A stretch of 64,000 nt of DNA. Source: Dysgonomonas sp. 216. GTDB lineage: Bacteria > Bacteroidota > Bacteroidia > Bacteroidales > Dysgonomonadaceae. The notes beneath the pieces were generated by a model. That model searched no databases and had not been told where the DNA came from. It saw nothing but the letters and a program-made list of their open reading frames with translations. Below, one piece after another: positions 16,780 to 25,735 of this stretch. Numbering within the stretch: the first letter of the stretch is position 1; each line of letters begins with the position of its first letter. The DNA lies in contig NZ_QVMM01000004.1 of assembly GCF_010501065.1 (NCBI RefSeq), forward strand, positions 1 through 64,000. Direction: 5' to 3'. The translations under genes and the position numbers were made by a program.

Positions 16780-17031
16780 TTACAAAGAATTAACGTGAGC
16801 AGCTAATTTCGATTTTAAGTTACCTGCTTTATTCTTGTGAATAACGTTTTTCTTAGCCAATCTATCCAACATTGAACAAACCGAAGGATACTGCTTTTGT
16901 GCCTCAGCCTTATCTGTTGTTAAACGCAATTTTTTAATAGCATTACGTGTTGTTTTAGCTACATATCTGTTACGCAAGCGTTTTGCTTGTGTCTGTCTGA
17001 TTCTCTTTATTGATGATTTATGATTTGCCAT
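16780..17031 (-). CDS. rpsT: 30S ribosomal protein S20
   Basis: 83 residues, the usual length. It begins [20 protein letters not shown] and has the Lys/Arg-rich helical-bundle pattern of bS20 throughout, including the C-terminal [14 protein letters not shown]. The protein binds 16S rRNA early in 30S assembly. It is monocistronic here: the tRNA-Glu gene is upstream on the same strand and a strong terminator follows. Confidence 0.97.
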   Translation of the reverse strand: MANHKSSIKRIRQTQAKRLRNRYVAKTTRNAIKKLRLTTDKAEAQKQYPSVCSMLDRLAKKNVIHKNKAGNLKSKLAAHVNSL

Positions 17032-17082
17032 AATATTTGACTAATCTGTCTTGTTATGTTTTATATCTTAATTCTTTTTTTG

Positions 17083-17154
17083 TAGCCCATAGGGGAGTCG
17101 AACCCCTCTTTCCAGAATGAAAATCTGGCGTCCTAACCGATAGACGAATGGGCC
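17083..17154 (-). tRNA. tRNA-Glu (anticodon UUC)
   Basis: A 72-nt cloverleaf on the minus strand: acceptor stem GGCCCAT/ATGGGCT, D-arm TCTATCGGTTAGGA, anticodon arm CCAGA-TTTTCAT-TCTGG with anticodon TTC, and T-arm GGGGTTCGACTCCCC. The discriminator is A and the CCA end is not encoded. It reads GAA/GAG codons. tRNA genes are common integration sites, but no integrase or duplicated 3' end was seen nearby. Confidence 0.97.
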
Positions 17155-17314
17155 ATCACTTGCTATTTTCTAGCTTTATCAACTCGAAGTTATTTCGTGA
17201 TTGCGGATGCAAAGGTAGTGCATATTTTGTAACAAGCAAATATTTCTACATATTTTTTTCGAAAAATATTCATCAAAACACAAAACTATTTAAATATCAA
17301 CAATATAAATTCCA

Positions 17315-18829
17315 CTACAATTCTATCGATTTATATGCCATCCCTATGTGCTCTATTAGATCTGATGGCAAAAGGCTTCGTTGCGACAAATTCAACACAG
17401 CCAAGTCTCCTGCTAAACCATGTAAATAAACCCCCAGCATAGCTGCATCTAACGGTGTATATTTTTGTGCTAACAACGACAAAACAACTCCTGTAAGCGC
17501 ATCGCCACTACCACCTGTAGCCATTCCGGGATTTCCTGTTGAATTGAAATAAACGTTCTTTTCAGGCGTAACAATCGCAGTATAAGCACCCTTCAACACA
17601 ACATACACGCCATACCTTTCTGCAAAAACACGAGCCTGTTGTAATCTCTCATATCCCGAAACCGGAGACATTCCCGATAAACGATCGAATTCAACAGGAT
17701 GAGGCGTTAATATACTATGTAATGGTATTTTATCAAGCAAATGTCTTTCCCGTGCAATAATATTCAATGCATCTGCATCCAACACCAGAGGTTTAGACGG
17801 ATAAGTTTTGAAGATATCACACAAAAAATTCTTCGTATCTTCATCAACTCCAATTCCAGACCCTATACCTATCGCATAATCGGAATATTTATCAACAAAT
17901 CCGCTTATACCACAATCCGACTTATCGGCTTCAACCATCGCCTCTGGAACCGCCGTTTGCATTACATCTACACCACACCGTGGCAAATGCACAGTAAGCA
18001 ACCCTATCCCTGTTCTTAAACAAGCCTTGGCTGCCAACACTGCAGCTCCTACTTTTCCGTACGAACCAGCAAATAATATAGCTCTGCCATTATTTCCCTT
18101 ATGCGCAAAACGGCTCAAGGGCTTAAGCACTAGAGCAAGGTCTTTCTTTTCCAAATAAAAATACTCCGTGTATGCAGCATTTACAGGCCTTTGAGCTAGT
18201 CCAATATCAACAATTGTCATTTTTCTACAAAAGCCATCGCTTTCGGGTAATAATAAAGACAATTTAGGCATCTGAAAAGTAAAAACCTCGTCAGCCTTAA
18301 CAATCTGACGCGACTCGGCTCCCGAATTATCATCTGTAAACATCCCCGAAGGTATATCTATAGAAAAAACCCGACAATCCGATTTATTTATTGCCCGAAT
18401 AACATCAGCATAAACTCCTTCGACTGGACGATTTAGCCCCGAGCCGAAAAGCCCGTCGACAACAACACTATTAGAGGGTATTAATGGAATATCAGACGAA
18501 GAACTTATCTCTTTTAATTCAGAAATACGCTCCAAACATCTTTTATTCTCTGCACAATCGGGCGAAAACCTCCCTTTACCTGTTACTAAAAAAGACTTTA
18601 CTTCGAATTGTCGAGACAACAAAATACGGGCTACAGCCAAAGCATCGCCTCCGTTATTTCCTGTTCCAGCAAACACATAAACACTCTGCCTTGGCGACAA
18701 AACATTTAGTAAGCGCCCGGCAACAGCCAAAGCTGCCCGCTCCATTAAATCGACAGAACGAATTTCTTGTTCTTCAACTGTACATTTATCTACAACTCTT
18801 ACCTGCTCGGCATTTAATATTTTCAGCAT
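17315..18829 (-). CDS. nnr: Bifunctional NAD(P)H-hydrate epimerase and ADP-dependent dehydratase
   Basis: 504 residues, the standard length of the fused YjeF protein. The N-terminal half (about 1-215) is the epimerase, with VFAGTGNNGGDALAVARIL and VVDGLFGSGLNRPVEG. The C-terminal half (about 225-500) is the ribokinase-like dehydratase, with the nucleotide-site motif GNPGMATGGSGDALTG and KGNNGRAILFAGSYGKVGAA. It repairs damaged (hydrated) NADH and NADPH. It is transcribed toward the tRNA-Glu gene and stands about 145 bp downstream of ispE; a common transcript with ispE is possible. Confidence 0.95.
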   Translation of the reverse strand: MLKILNAEQVRVVDKCTVEEQEIRSVDLMERAALAVAGRLLNVLSPRQSVYVFAGTGNNGGDALAVARILLSRQFEVKSFLVTGKGRFSPDCAENKRCLERISELKEISSSSDIPLIPSNSVVVDGLFGSGLNRPVEGVYADVIRAINKSDCRVFSIDIPSGMFTDDNSGAESRQIVKADEVFTFQMPKLSLLLPESDGFCRKMTIVDIGLAQRPVNAAYTEYFYLEKKDLALVLKPLSRFAHKGNNGRAILFAGSYGKVGAAVLAAKACLRTGIGLLTVHLPRCGVDVMQTAVPEAMVEADKSDCGISGFVDKYSDYAIGIGSGIGVDEDTKNFLCDIFKTYPSKPLVLDADALNIIARERHLLDKIPLHSILTPHPVEFDRLSGMSPVSGYERLQQARVFAERYGVYVVLKGAYTAIVTPEKNVYFNSTGNPGMATGGSGDALTGVVLSLLAQKYTPLDAAMLGVYLHGLAGDLAVLNLSQRSLLPSDLIEHIGMAYKSIEL

Positions 18830-18973
18830 GATAGAAGCTTATATTACGGAAAAGAATAAAACACTCAATCCAAAGGTCAACCCCGATAATAAAACCATTA
18901 TTACCGAAAAAATGTTTAAATAACAACTATCCCCTAAGCTAAAAAAAGGCAGAACAAGCTATTACAAATGAAA

Positions 18974-19789
18974 CTAGTATTTACGTTCTTCCCAAACATA
19001 GCATCCGGGAAAATAAGAGGCCAAATCGGTTTCTTCTTCAAACAATCCATATATAGACGAACCCGAACCCGACATTGATGCATACACTGCCCCCATATCG
19101 TAAAGTCGTTTTTTTATTCTCGCTATTTCGGGATATTGCGGAAATATACTATCCTCAAAATCATTCCACAACGAATCTTTCCAGTCCGAAGCCGGAAAGA
19201 TAAGAATATCTTTTATTGACAATTCCGGTTTTCTTGGCTTTATCAGAGCAAAAGCATCCCGTGTAGGAATATGAATATCAGGTTTCACTAGTACCAAGTG
19301 ATACTTTTCGATCGAAACCCGAATGGGTTCCAACTGTTCGCCTATTCCTGTTGCAAACATCGGCCTGTTATAAATAAAAAACGGACAATCGGCCCCTAAC
19401 CTCACAGCTAACCGGGCTAAATCGTTATCCGATAGTTTAAGCATAAATTCCTCATTAAGAAGCTTCAACATAAATGACGCATCGGACGAGCCTCCCCCAA
19501 GACCTGCTCCGAACGGAATTTTCTTCAATAAATGAACCTCTACCGGTGGTATATCGTAATACTCGCGCATTAGCTTCAGGGCTTTCATTACCAAATTATT
19601 ATCAGGCGACGAATCGACCCTCATGCCAGCCTCAATAAAGCTATCTTTCCCGTCTTTAGCAAGAACAATCTCTAATGCATCCTGAATATTAACCGGATAA
19701 AAAACAGTCTCAAGATTGTGATAACCATCAGCCCTTTTTGATATAATATTTAACCCTAAATTAATTTTAGCATTTGGAAAACTAATCAT
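18974..19789 (-). CDS. ispE: 4-diphosphocytidyl-2-C-methyl-D-erythritol kinase
   Basis: 271 residues. A GHMP kinase: N-terminal NAKINLGLNIISKRADGYHN, the ATP loop PFGAGLGGGSSDASF (about 87-101) and the C-terminal glycine motif MSGSGSSIYGLF. It phosphorylates CDP-methylerythritol in the MEP pathway to isoprenoids. It lies downstream of ddh on the same strand but behind a strong terminator, so it is probably transcribed separately. Confidence 0.95.
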   Translation of the reverse strand: MISFPNAKINLGLNIISKRADGYHNLETVFYPVNIQDALEIVLAKDGKDSFIEAGMRVDSSPDNNLVMKALKLMREYYDIPPVEVHLLKKIPFGAGLGGGSSDASFMLKLLNEEFMLKLSDNDLARLAVRLGADCPFFIYNRPMFATGIGEQLEPIRVSIEKYHLVLVKPDIHIPTRDAFALIKPRKPELSIKDILIFPASDWKDSLWNDFEDSIFPQYPEIARIKKRLYDMGAVYASMSGSGSSIYGLFEEETDLASYFPGCYVWEERKY

Positions 19790-19816
19790 AACAGCAGCAA
19801 TTTTTCTCTAAAAAAA

Positions 19817-19854
19817 CGAGGAGCAATCCTAGGTTATCGCCCCTCGGTATTTTG
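19817..19854 (-). terminator. Terminator of ddh
   Basis: Minus-strand stem between CGAGGGGC (19846-19839) and GCTCCTCG (19824-19817), then seven T. It is located 13 bp after the ddh stop and separates ddh from ispE. Confidence 0.8.
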
Positions 19855-19866
19855 TTATTATTAAAT

Positions 19867-20763
19867 TTAAACCAACTTTTTAATCAAAGCTTCTTTATCG
19901 CCATATATATAGTCGATAATAGGCACTTCAATCATTGTATAAGCACCCGCTTGCTGTTTCTTTGACGCGCGAGCCGCTGCAACCAACACTTGCGCAGTAA
20001 GCGCAGGATTGTTGATTTTCATATTAAATTCGAGCAATTGGTTTTGTGTTTCCCCCGATACACCTTTTCTAACCATATACACTCCATGCCCCATATCTTT
20101 CAAATCATCAACATTCTCGACCTGCATAACATGCGTTTCGTCGTGAGCAAAATAATCGTCAGCCTTAATAGCCGCAGCTACTTCTTTAAAATCATATCCG
20201 GCTTCAACCTCTATATACACCATACGGCGATGAATGCTTGTACCCAAAGGTATGGTCATCGAAAGGGCTGCTTTTACTCCTTTAATAGCTTTAACCGCTA
20301 CTGTGTGCCCCATACTCATACCGGGACCAAAGTTTGTATAAGTAACACCTTTAGGAGCCATAAACTCGAACATAGAACGCACCATCGAATCTGTTCCCGG
20401 GTCCCATCCTGCCGATATTATAGCTACTGTTCCGTTAGCCTTTGCCACTTTATCCAGTTCGCTACGTAAATTAACAATCCCCCCATGTATATCATAGCTA
20501 TCTACAGTATTAATACCATTTGAAAGGCATTCTTTTGCATACGCTTCAACACTGCGGGTAGGCGTACACAATATAGCAACATCCACATCTTTCAGCTTTT
20601 TCACATCATCAGTAACAACGTATGCCTTCAACTCGTCAGGCACATTGCTTGCATCGCGGCGAACAATTCCTGCCACCTCTAAATCGGGTGAAGAATTTAT
20701 TGCTTCTAAAACATACTTACCAATATTACCATAGCCAACTACGGCTGCTCTGATTTTCTTCAT
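19867..20763 (-). CDS. ddh: meso-Diaminopimelate dehydrogenase
   Basis: 298 residues. N-terminal NADP-binding fold with RAAVVGYGNIGKYVLEAI, then the family motifs IVRRDAS, CTPTRS, NTVDSYDIHG and ISAGWDPGTDSMVR, and a C-terminal substrate domain. It makes meso-diaminopimelate directly from tetrahydrodipicolinate and ammonia, shortening the lysine and peptidoglycan pathway. The dapA gene at 51938 supplies the same pathway. It is followed by its own terminator and preceded by a DUF2461 gene 35 bp upstream, so it may be read with that gene. Confidence 0.95.
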   Translation of the reverse strand: MKKIRAAVVGYGNIGKYVLEAINSSPDLEVAGIVRRDASNVPDELKAYVVTDDVKKLKDVDVAILCTPTRSVEAYAKECLSNGINTVDSYDIHGGIVNLRSELDKVAKANGTVAIISAGWDPGTDSMVRSMFEFMAPKGVTYTNFGPGMSMGHTVAVKAIKGVKAALSMTIPLGTSIHRRMVYIEVEAGYDFKEVAAAIKADDYFAHDETHVMQVENVDDLKDMGHGVYMVRKGVSGETQNQLLEFNMKINNPALTAQVLVAAARASKKQQAGAYTMIEVPIIDYIYGDKEALIKKLV

Positions 20764-20798
20764 AAATTATTGTTTCTGTTTTCAGTTTAATGTTAATA

Positions 20799-21482
20799 TT
20801 ATATTAAGTCATCATCTTTCATAAAATTGTATAGCCACTCTAATGCTTTAAAATCGGACTCCATATTTTCAGCTATTTTACAACTAAACAACTCCTCGCC
20901 TATAGGAAAACTTTTTTGCACGTAAACATTTTTTCGTTGAACCCAAGGTTGAAAATATTCATCCAAATTGTTTTGCATAGGCTTTTTATATAAGTCTCCA
21001 CCTATACCAAAGCCAAGCCCTGTTACAATATGCTTGGTGTTTTGGCTAAATTCTCCGGCATCGAATTCTATCCGTTCGCGAAAACTATCCATTATCTTTT
21101 TCTTGGGCATAAAAAGTCCCATTCCATACCTATATCCTTCCGGGCTTAGCTCCATATAAAAACCGGGATAATCTTTCCAATCGCTAACAGGTTGCTGAAA
21201 GGTTATCCACAAACATGTTTTATAGGGTTCCTTATTTTTCGAAAAACGGGTATCTCTGTAAATACGAGACAAAACCCTATGAGGACGAAATTCGAAATTA
21301 GAATCAATACTGTACATTACAGGAGTAAGAGCCAAAACCAGTGCCTTAAAAGGATGCAAAAGTTCAGTTTCGTACACACTCCTATTAGCTTCAAACCATT
21401 CTTTATAGTTATTCTCCCCTAAATCGCGAAGAAACTGAAAAGTATTTGGTGTAAATCCCTTAAACTCTATATTCTTAGCCAT
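20799..21482 (-). CDS. DUF2461 family protein
   Basis: 227 residues, matching the TIGR02453/DUF2461 family: FTPNTFQFLRDLGENNYKEW near the N-terminus, FRPHRVLSRIYRDTRFSKNK with PYKT, and FYMELSPEGYRYGMGLFMP in the middle. The function is unknown; it is a soluble cytoplasmic protein without signal or membrane segments. It starts 9 bp after the RNase H gene and ends 35 bp before ddh, so these genes probably share a transcript. Confidence 0.92.
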   Translation of the reverse strand: MAKNIEFKGFTPNTFQFLRDLGENNYKEWFEANRSVYETELLHPFKALVLALTPVMYSIDSNFEFRPHRVLSRIYRDTRFSKNKEPYKTCLWITFQQPVSDWKDYPGFYMELSPEGYRYGMGLFMPKKKIMDSFRERIEFDAGEFSQNTKHIVTGLGFGIGGDLYKKPMQNNLDEYFQPWVQRKNVYVQKSFPIGEELFSCKIAENMESDFKALEWLYNFMKDDDLI

Positions 21483-21491
21483 ATCAACATT

Positions 21492-22115
21492 CTATTTCCG
21501 TCCAAAATCGGCAGGTATTTCTCCCCATTTATCGGTTTGCCATTTTATAATTTTATTGGGGTAGGTATTCTTTTGCAACCATTTTTCGGCGCGCTCTATC
21601 AATTCAAATATTATTTCATTTACAGGAGTACGTTCTAACTTTGTCTTGCATTTCTTCTGATTTACCCATTTTATAGCATTCACACTATCGGAATAAATAG
21701 GTATAGTAATGCTTTTCTGTTTCAACAATGCCAAACCATGTACCAAAGCCAAAAACTCTCCTATATTGTTTGTTCCCTGCTCGTATGGCCCACTATGAAA
21801 TATCTGCTCCCCTGTTTTTAGATATACACCCCGATACTCCATCAAACCCGGATTTCCACTACATGCCGCATCAACAGCCAGACTATCCATCTCTATCTCG
21901 GTATTTGTTTTATACGAGATTGAGGCTTTTTTTTCTTTTTGACCTATGTATTTATAAGGATTATCGTCGAATGCCTTTATTGCTTCCGATTCGTTCCCGA
22001 ACGACTTATATAAAGCTCCATCATAACCGGCTATCTGAACCTTTGCTTTATCCCACGAATCATAGACCCCGGGCTCAACACCGTTCCAAACTACATAAAA
22101 CTTTTTCTTTGCCAT
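21492..22115 (-). CDS. Viroplasmin-type ribonuclease H
   Basis: 207 residues. Residues 1-50 are a caulimovirus-viroplasmin-like RNA/DNA-hybrid binding domain (KKKFYVVWNGVEPGVYDSWD, KSFGNESEAIKAF). The rest is an RNase H1 fold with the acidic set visible: Asp in AVDAACSGNPG, Glu in NNIGEFLALVHG, Asp in PIYSDSVNAIKW and a final Asp in GEIPADFGRK. It should cleave RNA in RNA-DNA hybrids. It is the first gene of a likely operon with DUF2461 and ddh. Confidence 0.92.
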   Translation of the reverse strand: MAKKKFYVVWNGVEPGVYDSWDKAKVQIAGYDGALYKSFGNESEAIKAFDDNPYKYIGQKEKKASISYKTNTEIEMDSLAVDAACSGNPGLMEYRGVYLKTGEQIFHSGPYEQGTNNIGEFLALVHGLALLKQKSITIPIYSDSVNAIKWVNQKKCKTKLERTPVNEIIFELIERAEKWLQKNTYPNKIIKWQTDKWGEIPADFGRK

Positions 22116-22236
22116 TCTTTTAAAACCGCCTCATATTCTTACCATTGGGAAAGACAAAGATACATTTCTTTAATAAAAAAACCTCAAAAAAATGCATTCT
22201 ATGCGCATTTTTTATACTCAGTTATAATTATTAAAC

Positions 22237-22484
22237 AAAAAAAGAGATGCTTTCCTTCGCGAAAGCATCCCATCAATTATTAATCTAAAACTTGCAGTGT
22301 TATCACAACACTATGCTTACAATAACGGTTTTGCCGCTACTGTAAATCCTACTTAACAATATATAATAGTATAAAAAACTGCATGTAATATGTAAATCGT
22401 TTGTGCGCAAATTACTTTTATTAACTTCTTTTGATTCGAAAAAAGAAGAAATAAAAACATAATCCTCAATTGTTTAAAAGTTTG
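22237..22484 (-). ncRNA. Candidate small RNA upstream of the RNase H operon
   Basis: About 248 nt on the minus strand lie between a consensus promoter (22491-22523) and a terminator (GATGCTTTC/GAAAGCATC stem at 22246-22269, then seven T). Before the terminator come two hairpins, CGG/CCG (about 22327-22337) and AGTGTT/AACACT (about 22288-22304). The only open frame is a 35-codon hydrophobic one of doubtful value. I could not assign it to a known RNA family. Confidence 0.45.
22246..22269 (-). terminator. Terminator of the candidate small RNA
   Basis: Perfect 9-bp stem with a six-base loop; on the minus strand it is followed by CTC and seven T (22243-22237). It is too far from the RRM gene, which has its own terminator, to belong to it. 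Confidence 0.75.
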
Positions 22485-22490
22485 CTTTGG

Positions 22491-22523
22491 CAAATATAAT
22501 CGATTTCGAAAAAAAGCCGTCAA
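22491..22523 (-). promoter_or_regulatory. Bacteroidetes promoter in front of the candidate small RNA
   Basis: -7 box TATATTTG reads 22498 to 22491 on the minus strand; TTGAC at 22523-22519 gives a -33 box about 20 bp upstream. Confidence 0.6.
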
Positions 22524-22587
22524 TGTTTATATAAATAAAATCTATATAAATATCAAAAGCGTACAAAAAACTTTCGAACAAAAAAAA

Positions 22588-22613
22588 AGAGTGCCACCCT
22601 AAAGGGACACTCT
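22588..22613. terminator. Terminator of the RRM gene
   Basis: AGAGTG (22588-22593) pairs with CACTCT (22608-22613), with further CCC/GGG pairing inside. There are T tracts on both sides (nine on the minus strand), so it can work in both directions. It lies 26 bp after the stop of the RRM gene. Confidence 0.8.
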
Positions 22614-22638
22614 TTTTCTGTTATAGTATAGAATACTA

Positions 22639-22950
22639 TTAATATCTTTCGCGGCTTCTGAATCCACCTCTTCCTCCGCCGTTGTTATTGTTGCGACGAG
22701 GGCCTTCAGTTCTAGGGCGAGCTTCTGATACAGAAATAACACGTCCATCGTATTCAGCACCATTTAGTTCTTCTATAGCTTTTTGAGCTGAAGTATTGTC
22801 TTCCATTTCAACAAATCCGTAACCTTTCGAACGGCCACTTTCTCTGTCCATAATAACCTTTGCCGAAGCAATTTCTCCATACTCTCCAAATAAATCAACT
22901 AAGTCATTGTCTGTAATGTTGTAGCTTAGTCCTGCAATAAAAATGTTCAT
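22639..22950 (-). CDS. Small RRM RNA-binding protein
   Basis: 103 residues. One RRM domain (1-78) with RNP2 (IFIAGL) and RNP1 (SKGYGFVEM), followed by a Gly/Arg/Asn-rich tail (RRNNNNGGGRGGFRSRERY). This is the usual Bacteroidetes form of glycine-rich RNA-binding proteins, thought to act as abundant RNA chaperones in place of cold-shock or Hfq-like functions. It is a single gene with a long 5' untranslated region and its own terminator. Confidence 0.93.
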   Translation of the reverse strand: MNIFIAGLSYNITDNDLVDLFGEYGEIASAKVIMDRESGRSKGYGFVEMEDNTSAQKAIEELNGAEYDGRVISVSEARPRTEGPRRNNNNGGGRGGFRSRERY

Positions 22951-23184
22951 TGTAAAAATGTAATTAAAAAAATAAAAATGTTGTGTTTTCGCACTAGAAA
23001 GTAATTCAGAAAAAATTAATGATGCTTACCAAATATTGAGGGAAGAACAATTAAGCATCTGTATTAAGTTCAATGCGTTGCAAATGTAAACATAAAATAA
23101 TGATAAACGTATCTTTTATAAACGAAATGTTATTTGTAAGTTATTTTTAACACTTTTACTGAACACTAGCCACTGAGTATGCAG

Positions 23185-23192
23185 TATTTTTG
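23185..23192 (+). promoter_or_regulatory. -7 box of ybaK
   Basis: TATTTTTG, a full match to TAnnTTTG, 17 bp before the ATG at 23209. The 5' untranslated region would be about 10 nt. Confidence 0.5.
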
Positions 23193-23208
23193 TTTAAAAC
23201 AAACGTAA

Positions 23209-23682
23209 ATGAAAATAAATAAAACAAATGCGGTTCGGTTACTCGACAAAGCAAACATAAAATACGAGCTGAATATTTACGAAGTTGACGAGTCTGATTT
23301 AAGTGCCATACATGTGGCCGAACAATTAGGACAAGATGTTAATCAGGTTTTTAAAACCTTAGTATTAAAAGGAGATAAAAGCGGCTATTTTGTTTGCGTA
23401 ATACCGGGAGCCGATGAATTGGACTTGAAGTTAGCTGCCAAAGTTTCGGGAAATAAAAGCTGCAACATGATACCAATGAAAGATTTACTTGGTATTACAG
23501 GTTATATACGAGGTGCCTGTTCGCCAATCGGGATGAAGAAACATTTTCCAACCTATATACACGAATCTGGCCTGAAATTCAATCTCATCTATATAAGTGC
23601 AGGTGTGCGGGGGATGCAGATAAAGATTGCTCCTACCGATTTAATAAAAATAACAGATGCTAAAGTAGAGACGTTATTTTAG
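23209..23682 (+). CDS. ybaK: Cys-tRNA(Pro) deacylase, YbaK type
   Basis: 157 residues with the YbaK/EbsC fold. Key segments are VFKTLVLKGDKSGYFVCVIP (with the catalytic Lys of the family), ELDLKLAAKVSGNKSC and GYIRGACSPIGMKK. It hydrolyses Cys wrongly attached to tRNA-Pro. It has its own promoter; the next gene starts 80 bp downstream and also has its own -7 box. Confidence 0.93.
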   Translation: MKINKTNAVRLLDKANIKYELNIYEVDESDLSAIHVAEQLGQDVNQVFKTLVLKGDKSGYFVCVIPGADELDLKLAAKVSGNKSCNMIPMKDLLGITGYIRGACSPIGMKKHFPTYIHESGLKFNLIYISAGVRGMQIKIAPTDLIKITDAKVETLF

Positions 23683-23726
23683 ATAAACTTCACTTTACGT
23701 CAATAATATATTCGGTAAATTCTAGG

Positions 23727-23734
23727 TATATTTG
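23727..23734 (+). promoter_or_regulatory. -7 box of the alcohol dehydrogenase gene
   Basis: TATATTTG, a perfect TAnnTTTG box, 29 bp before the ATG at 23764. Confidence 0.55.
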
Positions 23735-23763
23735 TCGGCATTATTACATAAAAAAATAAAAAT

Positions 23764-24921
23764 ATGAATAACTTCAGTTTTGCCAATCCTGTAAAGATTA
23801 TATTCGGAAAGGATACAATAAAAAATATAAGTAACGAAATACCCCAAAATAGCCCTGTCCTTATTATATATGGAGGTGGCAGTATAAAAAAGAACGGAGT
23901 TTACGATCAGGTCATATCAGCCTTGAATGGTTATAAGGTATTCGAATTTGACGGTATAGAACCTAACCCGCATTACGAAACCTGCATGAAAGCGGTTGCC
24001 TTTATAAAAGAGCAAAAAATTGGCTATCTGTTGGCGGTTGGCGGAGGATCGGTTATTGATGCCACCAAATTTATAGCCGCTGCCGCTTGTATCGAAGATT
24101 CCGACCCGTGGAATATATTGTTAAAACATTTACCTGTAAATACAGCTATGCCTTTTGGTACAATATTAACGCTTCCGGCAACAGGTTCGGAAATGAATTC
24201 GGGTGCAGTAATTACCCGGACCGAGACTAAAGACAAGCTAGCTTTCGATTCGACTGCGGTATATCCAAAATTCTCGGTACTCGATCCTGAAACTACGTTT
24301 ACACTTCCTGTGCGACAGATAGGGAACGGAGTTGTTGACACTTTTGTACATGTAGCCGAACAATATTTAACCTACCCTACCGGTGCATTATTGCAAAACA
24401 TGTTTGCCGAATCGGTTTTACGCACTTTAATTATAGAAGGCCCAAAAGCTTTGAAAAACCCCGACGATTACGATGTCAGAGCCAATTTGATGTGGGCTTC
24501 GACATGGGGGTTGAACGGATGGCTGAAATGTGGAATTGTACAAGATTGGTCTACCCACATGATCGGACACGAAATAACAGCACTTTACGGGCTCGATCAT
24601 GCACAAACGCTGGCTATAGTATTACCGGGAGTGCTCACTCTGCTAAAAGCTCAAAAAGAAGAAATGATATTGCGAATGGGTGAAGAAGTATTCGGTATAT
24701 ATAATAACATGCCGAAAGAAGAACGAATAAATCTTTCTATTCAGGCTGTTGAAGACTTTTTCAATCAGATGGGTGTTAAAACTCGATTGAGCGACTACGG
24801 ATTAGGTAAAGAAACCGTAGAAGCTGTAAGCGAACGTATAAAAGCCAGAGGATGGAAATTGGGAGAAAAGGCAAACATCGGGTACGAAGAAGTAAAAGAG
24901 ATTTTAACGCTCCGATTATAA
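23764..24921 (+). CDS. yqhD: Iron-containing alcohol dehydrogenase, YqhD/butanol dehydrogenase type
   Basis: 385 residues. N-terminal NAD(P) domain with YGGGSIKKNGVYDQV and LAVGGGSVIDATKFIAAA; C-terminal metal domain with the ligands Asp (NGVVDTFVHVAEQ), His (FVHV), His (STHMIGHE) and His (GLDHAQTLAI). It reduces aldehydes with NADPH and probably detoxifies or ferments them. GSG near position 40 follows the NADP-using YqhD pattern, although cofactor choice is inference. Single gene between ybaK and recO. Confidence 0.92.
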   Translation: MNNFSFANPVKIIFGKDTIKNISNEIPQNSPVLIIYGGGSIKKNGVYDQVISALNGYKVFEFDGIEPNPHYETCMKAVAFIKEQKIGYLLAVGGGSVIDATKFIAAAACIEDSDPWNILLKHLPVNTAMPFGTILTLPATGSEMNSGAVITRTETKDKLAFDSTAVYPKFSVLDPETTFTLPVRQIGNGVVDTFVHVAEQYLTYPTGALLQNMFAESVLRTLIIEGPKALKNPDDYDVRANLMWASTWGLNGWLKCGIVQDWSTHMIGHEITALYGLDHAQTLAIVLPGVLTLLKAQKEEMILRMGEEVFGIYNNMPKEERINLSIQAVEDFFNQMGVKTRLSDYGLGKETVEAVSERIKARGWKLGEKANIGYEEVKEILTLRL

Positions 24922-24999
24922 AATATCAGGGGTTGATTACAGGTATGAGGGAAAATACTTTCTTAATCGAAAGCACAATTACCAGATTTCGCTAAAATA

Positions 25000-25722
25000 G
25001 TGCAGCAAAAAGTTCAAGGTATAGTTTTAAACACTATAAATTACAACGATAAATACATACTTACCCAAATATTCACAAATAATTTGGGACGGGTTACTTA
25101 TATGGTTCCTAAAGCAACTACCAAGACATCGAAAGTTCCCCGTTCGTTATTTATGCCCTTAGCTTTACTCGATCTGCAAGTTGAGCACCGCGACACACGC
25201 GATATACAGCGAATAAAAGAGGCACATAGCTTATTGCCTCTTTTTTCAATCCCCTCTGATATGGCAAAATCGTCGATGGTTTTCTTCCTCTCCGAATTTT
25301 TGACCCGGGTTTTACGCGATGTCAACGACAACAACAATCTTTTTCAATACCTCATCCAATCTGTTCAGCTTCTCGAACTTGCCGACAAAAACATTGCTAA
25401 TTATCATTTGGTATTCATACTAAACTTAACCCGTTTTCTCGGATTCTACCCTAATCTCGAAGATTACAAAAGCTATGATATGTTCGACATGCTAAACGGA
25501 GTATTTGTTGACCGTCAGCCCTTACATAAACATTATATCAATGCAGCCGATAGCTTTGCTCTGTCGAAACTGGCACGTATAAGTTACGAGAACATGCACC
25601 TTTTTAAATTCAGCCGTAACGACAGGATAAATATTATAAACCGAATAATAGAATATTACCGCATACATCTGGGCGATTTTCCTTCAATAAAATCGCTTGA
25701 CGTATTACACGAATTATTCTGA
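25000..25722 (+). CDS. recO: DNA repair protein RecO
   Basis: 240 residues from a GTG start. N-terminal OB fold (VQGIVLNTINYNDKYILTQI, TYMVPKATTK) and C-terminal helical domain (FLTRVLRDVNDNNNLFQYL, RFLGFYPN). The Cys zinc cluster of some RecO proteins is missing, as is usual in Bacteroidetes. It loads RecA onto single-stranded DNA with RecR. Its end lies 13 bp before the MutS-like gene, indicating co-transcription of two DNA-repair-related genes. Confidence 0.93.
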   Translation: MQQKVQGIVLNTINYNDKYILTQIFTNNLGRVTYMVPKATTKTSKVPRSLFMPLALLDLQVEHRDTRDIQRIKEAHSLLPLFSIPSDMAKSSMVFFLSEFLTRVLRDVNDNNNLFQYLIQSVQLLELADKNIANYHLVFILNLTRFLGFYPNLEDYKSYDMFDMLNGVFVDRQPLHKHYINAADSFALSKLARISYENMHLFKFSRNDRINIINRIIEYYRIHLGDFPSIKSLDVLHELF

Positions 25723-25735
25723 TAAAACAAACAAA

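Noticed and set aside
17083-17154. tRNA-Glu as integration site of a mobile element
   Set aside because: No integrase gene and no duplicated tRNA 3' end within reach; genes on both sides are housekeeping.
19990-20469. 159-codon plus-strand open frame opposite ddh
   Set aside because: Shadow frame of ddh with Cys/His/Ser-rich random composition and no start context.
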